From Prevotella sp. (GTDB taxonomy: Bacteria; Bacteroidota; Bacteroidia; Bacteroidales; Bacteroidaceae), in the NCBI GenBank assembly GCA_016281815.1, contig JAEEJK010000095.1:1-64000 (forward strand): a DNA stretch of 64,000 bases, in the 5' to 3' direction. The notes beneath the pieces are model-generated. The model searched no databases. It had not been told where the DNA came from and saw nothing but the letters and a program-made list of their open reading frames with translations. A program made the translations under genes and the position numbers. Each line of letters starts with the position of its first letter. Positions within the stretch are counted from its first letter, which is position 1. Shown here in pieces: positions 1 to 8,828 of the stretch.

Positions 1-1826
1 ATGATGCTCTTGTAACCCAGTTTGCGGGCGGTGTTGATAGCATTGACCGAACACCAGTCGAACTCTACAGAAGAGCCTATGCGGTAGGCACCGGAGCCGA
101 GCACGATGACAGACTTCTCGTTCTTATAGTAGTTGATGTCGTGAGCAGCCTTGTAGGTACGGCCGTCGGGTTGTGCGAAGGCTGGGGTATGGGTGTAGGT
201 GAAGTACAGGTAGTTGGTCAGCTCAGGATGCTCGCTGGCTACCGTAGGAATGCGCTTCACGCTGGGCAGGATGCCCTGCTGCTTGCGATACTGGCGAACG
301 GCCAGGTTCTCCTTCTCCATGTTGCCACCCTGGGGCTTCAAGACGAAGCGGGCAATCTGGAAGTCGGAGAAACCACACTGCTTGACCTCCAGCAACAGCT
401 CGGCGGGCAGGTCTTCCAGCTTGTTGTACTTCTGCAGCTCGTGCTTCAGGTCAACGATGTGCTTCAGACGCTCCAGGAACCAGACGTCAATCTTGGTGAG
501 CTGCTCGATGCGCTCGACGCTGTAGCCTTCCTCCAGTGCCTGTGCTATGGCGAAGATGCGGAGGTCGGTAGGGTTCTGTAGGGCATCGTCCAGGTTGTCG
601 AACTTCGTGTGGTCGTTGCCTACGAAACCATGCATGCCCTGACCAATCATGCGCAGACCCTTCTGAATCATCTCCTCGAAGGAACGACCGATAGACATGA
701 TTTCTCCCACGGACTTCATGCTGGAGCCAATCTGACGGCTGACACCTGCAAACTTCGTCAAGTCCCAACGGGGAATCTTGCAAATCATATAGTCCAGTGA
801 GGGAGCAACGTAAGCAGAAGAAGTGGTGCCCATCTCGCCAATCTGGTCGAGCGTGTAGCCCAAGGCAATCTTGGCGGCAACGAAGGCGAGGGGATAGCCT
901 GTGGCTTTTGATGCCAGCGCAGACGAACGGCTCAGACGAGCATTGATCTCGATGATGCGGTAGTCGTTGGTCTGGGCGTTGAAGGCGAACTGGATGTTGC
1001 ACTCGCCCACGATGTTCAGGTGTTTCACACACTTGATGGACAGTTCCTGAAGCATCGCCACCTGCTCGTCGGTCAGTGAGCAGGTCGGGGCAACGACGAT
1101 GGACTCGCCGGTGTGGATGCCGAGGGGGTCGAAATTCTCCATCGACGCTACCGTGAAGCAGCGGTCGTTGGCATCGCGGATAACCTCAAACTCAATCTCC
1201 TTCCAGCCTTTGAGGCTCTCTTCTACCAGAATCTGGGGAGCGAAGGTGAAGGCGCTCTCAGCAATTTCCTTAAACGCTGCCTCATCACTGCAGAGACCGG
1301 AACCCAGACCGCCGAGGGCGTATGCAGAGCGGATCATGATGGGGAACCCAATCTCACGGGCGGCTTTCAGGGCATCGTCCATATTCTCAACGGCATGGCT
1401 GACAGGGGTCTTGAGACCTACCTCATCGAGTTTGCGCACAAAACGGTCGCGGTCCTCGGTGTTCATGATGGCCTCCACACTGGTGCCCAACACCTGGACT
1501 CCATATTTCTCCAAGGTACCATTCAGGTATAGTTCGGTGCCGCAGTTGAGTGCTGTCTGGCCGCCAAAAGCCAACAGAATGCCGTCGGGGCGCTCTTTCT
1601 TGATGATTTCCGTGACGAAATGGGGGGTCACTGGCTGGAAATAGACTTTGTCGGCAATGCCCTCACTGGTTTGAATCGTCGCGATGTTGGGGTTTACCAG
1701 CACACTTGAGATGCCTTCCTGACGCAACGCCTTCAGCGCTTGTGAACCAGAATAATCAAACTCGCCGGCCTGACCGATTTTCAGCGCGCCGCTCCCGAGC
1801 ACTAATACCTTTGATAGCTTGTTCAT
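1..1826 (-). CDS. carB: Carbamoyl-phosphate synthase large subunit (partial, C-terminal part outside window)
   Basis: This subunit makes carbamoyl phosphate from bicarbonate, ammonia delivered by the small subunit, and two ATP, for pyrimidine and arginine synthesis in the cytoplasm. The product starts MNKLSKVLVLGSGALKIGQA, a typical CarB start with a glycine-rich nucleotide loop. The first ATP-grasp half follows, with IGFPIMIRSAYALGG, the stretch around ECNIQFAF, and INARLSRSSALASKATGYPLA. The linker helix region comes next. The start of the second half is visible as KSVIVLGSGAYRIGSSVEFD just before the window edge. About 608 residues are present of the roughly 1,070 usual for the family. The ATG at 1826 fits the family start. 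The small subunit gene is not in the window. The assignment is firm; only the missing end is unseen. Confidence 0.97.
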   Translation of the reverse strand, partial: MNKLSKVLVLGSGALKIGQAGEFDYSGSQALKALRQEGISSVLVNPNIATIQTSEGIADKVYFQPVTPHFVTEIIKKERPDGILLAFGGQTALNCGTELYLNGTLEKYGVQVLGTSVEAIMNTEDRDRFVRKLDEVGLKTPVSHAVENMDDALKAAREIGFPIMIRSAYALGGLGSGLCSDEAAFKEIAESAFTFAPQILVEESLKGWKEIEFEVIRDANDRCFTVASMENFDPLGIHTGESIVVAPTCSLTDEQVAMLQELSIKCVKHLNIVGECNIQFAFNAQTNDYRIIEINARLSRSSALASKATGYPLAFVAAKIALGYTLDQIGEMGTTSSAYVAPSLDYMICKIPRWDLTKFAGVSRQIGSSMKSVGEIMSIGRSFEEMIQKGLRMIGQGMHGFVGNDHTKFDNLDDALQNPTDLRIFAIAQALEEGYSVERIEQLTKIDVWFLERLKHIVDLKHELQKYNKLEDLPAELLLEVKQCGFSDFQIARFVLKPQGGNMEKENLAVRQYRKQQGILPSVKRIPTVASEHPELTNYLYFTYTHTPAFAQPDGRTYKAAHDINYYKNEKSVIVLGSGAYRIGSSVEFDWCSVNAINTARKLGYKSI

Positions 1827-2003
1827 GACTAAATGATGTGATTTTATACTAAAAAATGGTTGTCCTTTCCAAATCGGTGGCAAAATTACACATAATTATC
1901 AGAATAAACGACATTATTTTAGTTTTTTGATGAAATAAATGATATTTTTCCATAAAAGAAAGAAATTTGCTTACAAGTAAATTCTCCATTAGCGTTATTT
2001 GAT

Positions 2004-2153
2004 AGTAGTGAAAGAAGTTAAGTAGTGAAAGAAGTTAAGCCATATGATTCATTGACCATCTCCTTATATCCACAACCATCACCTCCATATAATCAGTGGT
2101 AACGGCTTAACTTCCCATTGAAGCGATAACTTCTTAACTACTTAACTACTTGA
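2004..2153. repeat. Inverted array of short AGTAGTTAA-like repeat units
   Basis: Two exact tandem copies of agtagtgaaagaagtta occupy 2004-2037. About 65 bases further on, 2104-2153 contains the same kind of units in the opposite orientation (taacttc, taactacttaactactt). The segment 2031-2041 (gaagttaagcc) is exactly complementary to 2104-2114 (ggcttaacttc), so the two arms could pair into a large imperfect stem. A further copy of the reverse units lies at 5229-5268, after the rhamnogalacturonan lyase gene. The function is unknown. Confidence 0.7.
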
Positions 2154-2201
2154 AAGTTGAGCAAAAGTGAAACTTGATTATAAAAAATTAATGCTTTTTC
2201 T

Positions 2202-2232
2202 TTTGTTCTTAATTCTTTTTTCTATAACTTTG
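2202..2232 (+). promoter_or_regulatory. Promoter of the rubrerythrin gene
   Basis: TTTG at 2202-2205 and TAACTTTG at 2225-2232 are separated by 19 bases, which matches the Bacteroidetes sigma-ABfr consensus. Transcription would begin near 2239, leaving a leader of about 45 bases. Confidence 0.7.
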
Positions 2233-2284
2233 CTCTCAGAAGTTTTGTTGTTAACACTATTTTCTCACAAGAACACTTAAGATT

Positions 2285-2842
2285 ATGAAGAAGAAATTCA
2301 TTTGTACCGTTTGTGGCTACATCCATGAGGGACCGGAGCCACCAGAGAGATGCCCCATCTGCAAAGCACCTGCTTCAAAATTCAATGAGGTAGTAGAGGG
2401 CGAGGACCAGCCTTTCGCTACAGTACATGAGTTGGGCGCTGCCCGCAAAGAGGGTGCCGACGAGGAGATGATCAAGGACCTGCTCAACCATTTTAATGGT
2501 GAGTGCGGTGAGGTAGGCATGTATCTCGCTATGAGCCGTCAGGCTGACCGCGAGGGCTATCCCGAGGTGGCAGAGGCTTTCAAGCGCTATGCCTTTGAGG
2601 AGGCTGAGCATGCATCCAAATTCGCAGAACTCCTTGGTGATGTGCTCGGTGACACCAAGAGCAACCTGGAGGCACGTATCGCTGCTGAGCGCGGTGCCTG
2701 CGAGGACAAGTTCCGCATCGCCCGCAATGCCAAGAAGGCCAACATGGATGCCACTCACGACACAGTGCATGAGATGGCCAAGGACGAAGCACGCCACTGC
2801 GCTGGTTTCGAGGGCCTCTACAAGAGACTGTTCAAGAAATAA
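2285..2842 (+). CDS. Rubrerythrin with N-terminal rubredoxin domain
   Basis: This is a cytoplasmic non-haem iron protein that reduces hydrogen peroxide with electrons passed through its rubredoxin centre, an oxidative-stress defence of anaerobes. The rubredoxin domain is at the N-terminus, with iron ligands Cys7, Cys10, Cys23 and Cys26 (CTVCG and CPICKAP). The four-helix ferritin-like domain follows, from about residue 55 to the end. Its diiron ligand motifs are visible as ExxH at 106-109 (EEAEH) and ExxH at 168-171 (DEARH). The domain order is the reverse of classical rubrerythrin and matches the 'reverse rubrerythrin' type. The length of 185 residues fits. The gene stands alone, with its own promoter and a very strong downstream hairpin. 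Confidence 0.95.
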   Translation: MKKKFICTVCGYIHEGPEPPERCPICKAPASKFNEVVEGEDQPFATVHELGAARKEGADEEMIKDLLNHFNGECGEVGMYLAMSRQADREGYPEVAEAFKRYAFEEAEHASKFAELLGDVLGDTKSNLEARIAAERGACEDKFRIARNAKKANMDATHDTVHEMAKDEARHCAGFEGLYKRLFKK

Positions 2843-2881
2843 GAGGTTTTTGTAAGCCTCTCTGCGATTACACATCGATTT

Positions 2882-2924
2882 GTCAAAAAAAGCCTATAGA
2901 TGCGTTCTATAGGCTTTTTTTGAC
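2882..2924 (+). terminator. Intrinsic terminator after rubrerythrin
   Basis: A near-perfect inverted repeat with arms of about 19 bases (gtcaaaaaaagcctataga and its complement) encloses a five-base loop (tgcgt). The A-run on one arm and T-run on the other would let it terminate in both directions. Confidence 0.85.
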
Positions 2925-3041
2925 GATTGCTGCGCCATTTTGATGATATTTCGGATTTTTTGGCGACCTTTGTACCCGAAAACAAACTACAGGTGGGATT
3001 GCTCATTCCTAAACTAACTAAAGCAAATTGAAGCAAATCAA

Positions 3042-5195
3042 ATGAAGAATCGGCTGACATTAACTGTTATTGTCGTGTTGCTGTCGGTATGCATGGGGCA
3101 GGCGCAGACCAACGACCTCAGCAACCGCGCCCTTTGGGCCAGTATCAATGGCGCTGACAATGCGTCGCTTGGTGATTACAAACAGCATACCGGCAAGGTG
3201 CTCGTCTCGTGGCGTATGTTGCCTGGTGACAATGCTACTACGGGCTTCGACCTCTATCGTACCATTGGCACGGGAAAAGAGAAGAAGATTGCCTCGAATA
3301 TCAGGAACAGAACCTGCTTTCAGGATGCAACGGCGAGCAAATCTTCCGACAACCATTATCGTCTGACCTATGCGGGCAGCGATGAGACACTCTCTGCCTT
3401 CACTCTGTCAAAAACGCAAGTGGCTGGAGGACAGCCCTATATCAGTATTCCTCTGGCCGACACGAAAGATGTGTATGAAAACACCTCGATAATTGTCTAT
3501 ACAGCCAACGATGTGAGTGTGGGCGACTTGGATGGCGATGGGGAGTTTGAGATTGTGGTGAAACGTCTGCAGAGTGTGAAGGATGCCAGTGGCAACATCA
3601 TCAGCGACGGGTCTGGAGCCAGTTACTCGCAGCAGGACTGTCTCTGGGCGGTCATCTGGGATGCCTACAAACTCGACGGAACACTCCTATGGCGAATTAA
3701 GGGCGGACCTGGTGTCATCTTGGGCAACTCATCGAGTTTTGCCATTGCTGACTTTGACGGAGACGGCTGTGCCGAGATGGCCATCCGTACCTGTGAGGGT
3801 ACTGTATTCGGTGATGGTCAGGAGATCCCAGACACCAATGGCGACGGTAAGATTGACTACCGCACCTGGGGCAACCTCAACAGCAGCAGTCCGGGTTGGG
3901 TGGATCACTACAACTCCGCTGGCCCTGAGTTCATCAGCATTATCGACGGAAAGACAGGGCGTGAACTGGCACGCGACAATTTCATCGACCGGGAGACCAG
4001 CAATTCATGGGGTGATGCCTATTGGAAACGAGCCTGTTCCTTCCGTGTCGGTGTGGGGTGTTTCGATGAGACGGGACTGCCCTCCGTGGTTCTCGGGCGT
4101 GGCGTCTATGCCCACTCTGTCATTGAGGCTTGGGATTGGCGTGATGGACAGTTGAAAAAGAAATGGCGTTTTGATACCAACGACAAGGGAACGGGTAAGG
4201 ACGGCAAGAAGCACAGCACTTACGCTGCTCAGGGCAATCACTCGCTGAATATAGCCGACTTGGACGGTGACGGCCTGGACGAGGTGATGTATGGTTCGAT
4301 GGCTGTGGATCACGACGGCATCGGTCTTTGGAACACGAATCTGGGGCATGGCGATGCCAACCATGTAGGCAAGTTCCTGCCTGGCCGCGAGGGCCTGCAG
4401 ATGTTCCATTGCTTGGAGACGGGAAAGACGATGGTGGCGTTGCACGATGCCCGTGATGGCAAGGTCATCTGGAAGAAGGACGCTGCCAGCGACAACGATA
4501 TGGGGCGCTGCATGGTGGCTGATTACTCTCCCAGCACCCCCGGCTGCGAGTTTTGTTATTACAAGAGCGACCTTTTCAATCAGGACGGTGCTTCTACGGG
4601 CATTTCTACCGCTTCGAACTGGAAATTGGGCTTCGCAGCAGCCATTTGGTTCGATGGCTCCCTCTCCCGGCAGGGTCTCTCGGAGGATGGCATCATTCAC
4701 AGCGTGCCCAATGGCCGAACCTTTACCATGTGGCGCTACAGCATGACCATGATCAACGGCACAAAAGGCAATCCCTCGTGGTATGGCGACTTGGTTGGTG
4801 ACTGGCGGGAGGAGGTGATCCTGCCCGATGCCACCCGTCTGGCGGATATCAAGATTTTCTCCACATGGTATCCCACCAACCATAAGTTTCCCTGGCTGAT
4901 GACCGACCACTGCTACTGGATGAGTTGCCTCAATGAGAATATAGGTTACAACCAACCCACCAACACCGGCTATTACCTCGGCAGCGACCTGAAGGGTGAT
5001 GCTGAGGCATGGGCAGAGGCAGAGAAAGTACAGAACAAAGGCATACCGACTGCTGTCAATGTGGTCAGGACTTTTGAGAACCCCCAAGCCTCCGGTATCT
5101 ACAACTTATCTGGCCAGCGTGTGGGCAACCAATACAGGGGTCTTATCATTGTCAGAGAAAACGGGAAGAGCAGGAAGATGATACGGAGTAAATAA
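3042..5195 (+). CDS. Secreted rhamnogalacturonan lyase, polysaccharide lyase family 11
   Basis: The enzyme cleaves the rhamnose-galacturonate backbone of rhamnogalacturonan I by beta-elimination. The N-terminus is a signal peptide (about residues 1-21, ending GQAQ). Next comes a short fibronectin-like strand region with GFDLYRT. The eight-bladed propeller typical of family 11 follows, with several calcium-binding loops of the DxDGDG form (DLDGDGEFE, DFDGDGCAE, DTNGDGKID, DLDGDGLDE). The last 35 residues (GIYNLSGQRV then GLIIVRENGK) look like the C-terminal sorting tail of Prevotella secreted proteins, which suggests export by the type IX system. At 717 residues it is a little longer than the catalytic unit alone. 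Only a weak promoter (TTTG at 2939, GACCTTTG at 2965) is visible. It fits with the rhamnose catabolic genes at 19.6-25.6 kb. Confidence 0.92.
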   Translation: MKNRLTLTVIVVLLSVCMGQAQTNDLSNRALWASINGADNASLGDYKQHTGKVLVSWRMLPGDNATTGFDLYRTIGTGKEKKIASNIRNRTCFQDATASKSSDNHYRLTYAGSDETLSAFTLSKTQVAGGQPYISIPLADTKDVYENTSIIVYTANDVSVGDLDGDGEFEIVVKRLQSVKDASGNIISDGSGASYSQQDCLWAVIWDAYKLDGTLLWRIKGGPGVILGNSSSFAIADFDGDGCAEMAIRTCEGTVFGDGQEIPDTNGDGKIDYRTWGNLNSSSPGWVDHYNSAGPEFISIIDGKTGRELARDNFIDRETSNSWGDAYWKRACSFRVGVGCFDETGLPSVVLGRGVYAHSVIEAWDWRDGQLKKKWRFDTNDKGTGKDGKKHSTYAAQGNHSLNIADLDGDGLDEVMYGSMAVDHDGIGLWNTNLGHGDANHVGKFLPGREGLQMFHCLETGKTMVALHDARDGKVIWKKDAASDNDMGRCMVADYSPSTPGCEFCYYKSDLFNQDGASTGISTASNWKLGFAAAIWFDGSLSRQGLSEDGIIHSVPNGRTFTMWRYSMTMINGTKGNPSWYGDLVGDWREEVILPDATRLADIKIFSTWYPTNHKFPWLMTDHCYWMSCLNENIGYNQPTNTGYYLGSDLKGDAEAWAEAEKVQNKGIPTAVNVVRTFENPQASGIYNLSGQRVGNQYRGLIIVRENGKSRKMIRSK

Positions 5196-5228
5196 CGCCA
5201 GAATGACCTCTTTTGTTTTATCTTATGG

Positions 5229-5268
5229 CTTAATTACTTTAACTACTTCACTTCTTTAACTACTTTAA
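5229..5268 (-). repeat. AGTAGTTAA-like short repeat units, second site
   Basis: The plus strand reads taattactttaactactt, then cacttctttaactacttt. These are the same nine-base-period units seen at 2004-2153, in reverse orientation. They sit between the lyase stop codon and its terminator. Confidence 0.55.
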
Positions 5269-5277
5269 TATAAATAT

Positions 5278-5306
5278 AAAAAGGTGCTCCGAAGAGCACC
5301 TTTTTT
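5278..5306. terminator. Bidirectional terminator between the lyase gene and pgk
   Basis: The inverted repeat aaaaaggtgctc-cgaa-gagcaccttttt has a 12-base stem and a CGAA loop. An A-tract and a T-tract on the two sides make it suitable for terminating both convergent genes. Confidence 0.88.
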
Positions 5307-5333
5307 ATATAAGTATAAGAGTGGTTTCAAGTG

Positions 5334-6581
5334 TTATGCCTCGATAGCAGCCACACCGGGAAGAATCTTGCCCTCGATGGCCTCGAGAAGGGCACCACCA
5401 CCGGTGGAGATGTAACTCACTTGGTCGGCCATGCCGAACTTGTTGATGCAGGCCACGGAGTCACCACCGCCAATCAGTGAGAAAGCACCTTTGGCAGTTG
5501 CCTCAGCGATGGCGTCAGCGATGGCTTTGGAACCACCGATGAAGTTGTCGAACTCAAACACGCCAGCAGGACCGTTCCAGAGGATGGTCTTGGCATCCTT
5601 GATGGCATCGGCGAAAGCCTTGCGGGTCTCAGGACCGGCATCCAGACCTTCCCAACCCTCGGGAATGTTGTTGGCGGGGCATACCTGTGTGTTGGCGTTG
5701 TTGTCGAAAGCATCGGCAGCGATGCAGTCGGTGCCCAGCACGAGGTTCACACCATTCTCCTTTGCCTTCTTGATCACCTCAAGAGCGACATCCAGTTTGT
5801 CGAGTTCGCAGATGGAATTGCCGATGTTGCCACCCAATGCCTTGGCGAAGGTATAAGTCATACCACCGCAGAGGATGAGGTTGTCCACCTTGCCGAGCAG
5901 GTTCTCGATGATACCGATTTTGGTGGAGACTTTCGAACCACCCATGATAGCGGTGAACGGGCGCTTGATGTTGCCAAGCACGTTGTCGACAGCGGTCACT
6001 TCTTTCTCCATCAGATAACCGAGCATTTTGTGGTCCTTGTCGAAGAACTCGTCGATGACAGCGGTAGAGGCGTGCTTGCGGTGAGCGGTGCCGAAGGCAT
6101 CCATCACATAGCAGTCAGCATAACTGGCCAATGTCTTGGCAAACTCCTTCTGGCTGGCTTTCATAGCCTTCTTGGCGTCGTCGTATGCGGGATCGTCTTT
6201 CTCGATGCCTACAGGCTTGCCCTCCTCCTCGGGATAGAAACGGAGGTTCTCAAGCAGCAGCACCTCACCTGGCTTCAAAGCGTCGGCAGCCTCCTTGGCC
6301 TTGGCGCAGTCGGGAGCAAATTTCACCTCTGTACCCAGAGCGGCAGCCACAGCGTCGACAATCTGGCTGAGGGAGAACTTGGCGTTCACCTTGCCTTTGG
6401 GCTTGCCCATGTGTGACATAATGATGAGTGCACCGCCGTCGGCGAGAATTTTCTTCAGAGTGGGGAGTGCGCCGCGGATGCGGGTGTCGTCAGTGATTTT
6501 TCCGTTTTCATCCAGGGGAACATTGAAGTCCACACGTACAATTGCTTTCTTACCGGCAAAGTTGAATTGGTCGATTTTCAT
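5334..6581 (-). CDS. pgk: Phosphoglycerate kinase
   Basis: Pgk transfers phosphate from 1,3-bisphosphoglycerate to ADP in glycolysis, in the cytoplasm. The product (415 residues) begins [20 protein letters not shown], with the family signature [20 protein letters not shown]. Substrate and nucleotide signatures follow, including [43 protein letters not shown] and IGGGDSVA. The start at 6581 is chosen because the family begins there. The extra 22 codons upstream are hydrophobic, unlike any Pgk N-terminus, and overlap the promoter zone, where CAAAAGTA at 6625-6632 is a -7 element (TACTTTTG) on the minus strand without a clear -33 partner. Confidence 0.97.
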   Translation of the reverse strand: MKIDQFNFAGKKAIVRVDFNVPLDENGKITDDTRIRGALPTLKKILADGGALIIMSHMGKPKGKVNAKFSLSQIVDAVAAALGTEVKFAPDCAKAKEAADALKPGEVLLLENLRFYPEEEGKPVGIEKDDPAYDDAKKAMKASQKEFAKTLASYADCYVMDAFGTAHRKHASTAVIDEFFDKDHKMLGYLMEKEVTAVDNVLGNIKRPFTAIMGGSKVSTKIGIIENLLGKVDNLILCGGMTYTFAKALGGNIGNSICELDKLDVALEVIKKAKENGVNLVLGTDCIAADAFDNNANTQVCPANNIPEGWEGLDAGPETRKAFADAIKDAKTILWNGPAGVFEFDNFIGGSKAIADAIAEATAKGAFSLIGGGDSVACINKFGMADQVSYISTGGGALLEAIEGKILPGVAAIEA

Positions 6582-6709
6582 AAGTTTAAATATAATTAGA
6601 ATTAAAACGATGCTGATTTCACTGCAAAAGTAATCATTTCCAAACAAATAATGGATTCCTTTGCTTTTTTTTTGTGTTTTTTCACTTTGAAATCAACATA
6701 ATGCAAACT

Positions 6710-7339
6710 CTACTTGTCAATACGCTGCCATTTATATTTGATTCTCACACATTTGCGGTGAGAGATCTCGTTGGGATTGGTGCCGGGCTTTCCTTCCGGC
6801 ACGTCCAGGGCGCGGCGGGCATAGAAATCTGTCCAATAGGTGGTGATTTCCCCGCTGTCATCATGAAATGACATCGGGATGGCTGAGAAGAGAGGATTCC
6901 CGGCATGGTCGACGTAAGACAACTGAACGAGTTCGCTGCAATAGACCGCCCCGTTGTCGGGGAGGAAGACGAAGTCATAGGGCATTCCCAGACAACTGTG
7001 AGCCTTGCGGATGGTGGTGGCGGCATCCAGGTCACCCTTGATCCGTCCCACCGTCACCATCTGCTTCCCTTGCAGGAAAGTCTCCAGTTCCCTTTCCACC
7101 ACACCGTTATAGTTGGCCTCGATGACCATCGGTTTTCCCTCATGTCGGAAGAAGATGGCGACATGGTCGATGGGCAGTGAGTTCTTTCCCTGTGTCACCT
7201 CCGTGATGGCATTGGCCGAAGGAGCGACCACGAAGAGCAGGTCGCCATCACGCAAATTGCCAAAATCCCGAAGGTTTTTCTGGGCATGGACATCCCATCC
7301 GCTGGTGATGAAAAGCAGTAGCAGCAACAACCGTGTCAT
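6710..7339 (-). CDS. Secreted permuted papain-like amidase (YiiX/YebB type, C92-like)
   Basis: This is a small exported protein of the permuted NlpC/P60 (papain-fold) type. Family members are cysteine hydrolases of amide or lipid-linked bonds; the substrate here is unknown. A signal peptide (residues 1-19, ending DVHAQ) is followed by LRDGDLLFVV, then the histidine motif IDHVAIFF (His59), EANYNGVVER, and the cysteine motif GAVYCSELVQLSY (Cys134). The histidine coming before the cysteine is the permuted order. The gene overlaps the stop of the upstream beta-helix gene by four bases (ATGA), so the two are probably cotranscribed and translationally coupled. Confidence 0.82.
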   Translation of the reverse strand: MTRLLLLLLFITSGWDVHAQKNLRDFGNLRDGDLLFVVAPSANAITEVTQGKNSLPIDHVAIFFRHEGKPMVIEANYNGVVERELETFLQGKQMVTVGRIKGDLDAATTIRKAHSCLGMPYDFVFLPDNGAVYCSELVQLSYVDHAGNPLFSAIPMSFHDDSGEITTYWTDFYARRALDVPEGKPGTNPNEISHRKCVRIKYKWQRIDK

Positions 7340-8697
7340 CTCACCACCTTCTTACCATTGACAATATAAATGCCATGGGGCAGGGCACCTCCATTTACCT
7401 TGGTGCCATCCAGCCGATAAATGACATCAGTATCGCCATCGGCCACAGGACGGCTGATGCCGGCAGGATCACTGGCAGGCATGAAGATGACCTCACCCAA
7501 TGAAGGATTGTCGTTTTTGTGGAAAATCACCTTTTCGATGCTCTCCTTGTCTTGGCTTACCACGTTCCAGAAGTTGCCTTGGGCATACACCGTATTGGTG
7601 GAGTTGTTGTACAGGTCATACAGCACCCCGTTGTTGGCATTGTTCACAAAAACGTTGCGACCGGGATTGTAGTCTTCTGCATCTGTCGGCACCTCTGTCT
7701 TTCCGATGTTGACTTCTCCACAGCCGATGACGGTAATTCCCCACAGGTTTCCCTCGATGTGGTTGTCGGAAATGAATGCTTTCTGTTTCAGGTATGGGTC
7801 GTAGAGGCTGATTCCGCTTCCGCCGTTGTTGGCATTTACCTCATGGTTGTTGTTAATCAACTGATTATGGGCGATGACGACGTCCATGATGCCCAAAGTG
7901 GTGATGCCGTAACGGTTGTCCTTGATGATGCAACCCTCGACGACCGCCTTGGTATCTGTATATCCCATGAAATTGGAGAAGGCGATGCCCCCCACCATGG
8001 TGAGGTTGGGGTCACCTTCCACCAGACAGTTGCGGATTTCTATATTGGAAGCCACTGTCAGGTTGAGTTGTGGCACATTGCCGTTGGCCTGAGAATTCCT
8101 GAGAAACGTGCACCCCTCGATCACTGCCGGACAACGGAAATTGGCTGCTCCGCCGATGGCCGCTTTCTGGCAATCCTCAAAAGTGCAGTCGGTGATATGG
8201 AATGAAGCCCCATCGCTTCCCATATACAATGCTCCTGATGAGGAACCATTGTGGCGGAGGAAATGACACGAACGGACATTCATGTTGGAAGCACTGCGTA
8301 GTCCCACATATTCAAAGGTAAGGTTGGCCACTTCTGTGAGGGAGCCTTCACTGCCCCTCACGGTGATGCCTTGGCAAGACTGAGCGTTGCCCCACTTGGT
8401 CAGTTTGGTGGCTGAGGAGGCACGGAGGTCGCAGGATCCCTCGATGATCAGTTCAGATCCCTCATCGAACGCCACGGTTGCCCCGTTGTCAATTACAAAC
8501 TGGTCACCCTGGGCGATGATGCATGTTCCATAAAGTACATACTGATTGCCATCCTTCGACACTCCGCTGCCGCTGACAGTTGACAATTTCTCAAAAGAAT
8601 AGACTGTTCCATCTCCATTGGTCGTGAAGATGGTTGCGTGGGCTATTGATGCCCCTACCAACAAAAGAATTGCGGTATTCAAAAGAAATTTTTTCAT
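7336..8697 (-). CDS. Secreted right-handed beta-helix protein with C-terminal sorting tail
   Basis: The product (453 residues) has a signal peptide (MKKFLLNTAILLLVGASIAHA). The body is made of repeated short strands of the parallel beta-helix kind (for example VIEGCTFLRNS, IEIRNCLVEGD, VVEGCIIKDNRYGI, IAHNQLINNNHEV), as in pectate-lyase-like folds. No catalytic signature of a named lyase or hydrolase family could be recognised, so it may bind or cleave a polysaccharide. The C-terminus (IYRLDGTKV then HGIYIVNGKKVVR) is the tail typical of Prevotella proteins exported by the type IX system. On the minus strand a -7 element TAATTTTG (8730-8737) lies about 33 bases upstream of the start. Confidence 0.8.
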   Translation of the reverse strand: MKKFLLNTAILLLVGASIAHATIFTTNGDGTVYSFEKLSTVSGSGVSKDGNQYVLYGTCIIAQGDQFVIDNGATVAFDEGSELIIEGSCDLRASSATKLTKWGNAQSCQGITVRGSEGSLTEVANLTFEYVGLRSASNMNVRSCHFLRHNGSSSGALYMGSDGASFHITDCTFEDCQKAAIGGAANFRCPAVIEGCTFLRNSQANGNVPQLNLTVASNIEIRNCLVEGDPNLTMVGGIAFSNFMGYTDTKAVVEGCIIKDNRYGITTLGIMDVVIAHNQLINNNHEVNANNGGSGISLYDPYLKQKAFISDNHIEGNLWGITVIGCGEVNIGKTEVPTDAEDYNPGRNVFVNNANNGVLYDLYNNSTNTVYAQGNFWNVVSQDKESIEKVIFHKNDNPSLGEVIFMPASDPAGISRPVADGDTDVIYRLDGTKVNGGALPHGIYIVNGKKVVR

Positions 8698-8768
8698 TGA
8701 ATGTTATTGTGTTGTAGTCAAAAACTCGACAAAATTACAAAATAGGTATCACATAAAGAAATAAAAAA

Positions 8769-8799
8769 TTGTGTGTGAAAGAAAAAAAATGTACTTTTG
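8769..8799 (+). promoter_or_regulatory. Promoter of the GH31 gene
   Basis: TTG at 8769-8771 and TACTTTTG at 8792-8799 are separated by 20 bases. The leader would be about 23 bases before the ATG at 8829. Confidence 0.6.
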
Positions 8800-8828
8800 C
8801 GACAAGAAACTAATCACTACTGAATATT

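Larger units (their letters stand above)
1827..2284. other. Intergenic region between divergent carB and rubrerythrin, with short repeats
   Basis: There is no credible gene in these 458 bases. The half next to carB is AT-rich. The middle holds two exact tandem copies of a 17-mer (2004-2037) and a reverse-oriented, degenerate set of the same units at about 2104-2153. The rubrerythrin promoter lies at 2202-2232. Confidence 0.8.

Noticed and set aside
4005..5087. Long minus-strand open frame of 360 codons inside the rhamnogalacturonan lyase gene
   Set aside because: It is the complement of a clearly coding, family-matching gene; its translation resembles no protein and is rich in His, Val and Gln as expected of a shadow frame.
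6582..6647. Upstream start giving a 437-residue Pgk
   Set aside because: The extra 22 residues are hydrophobic, not found in Pgk, and the segment contains a -7 promoter element.
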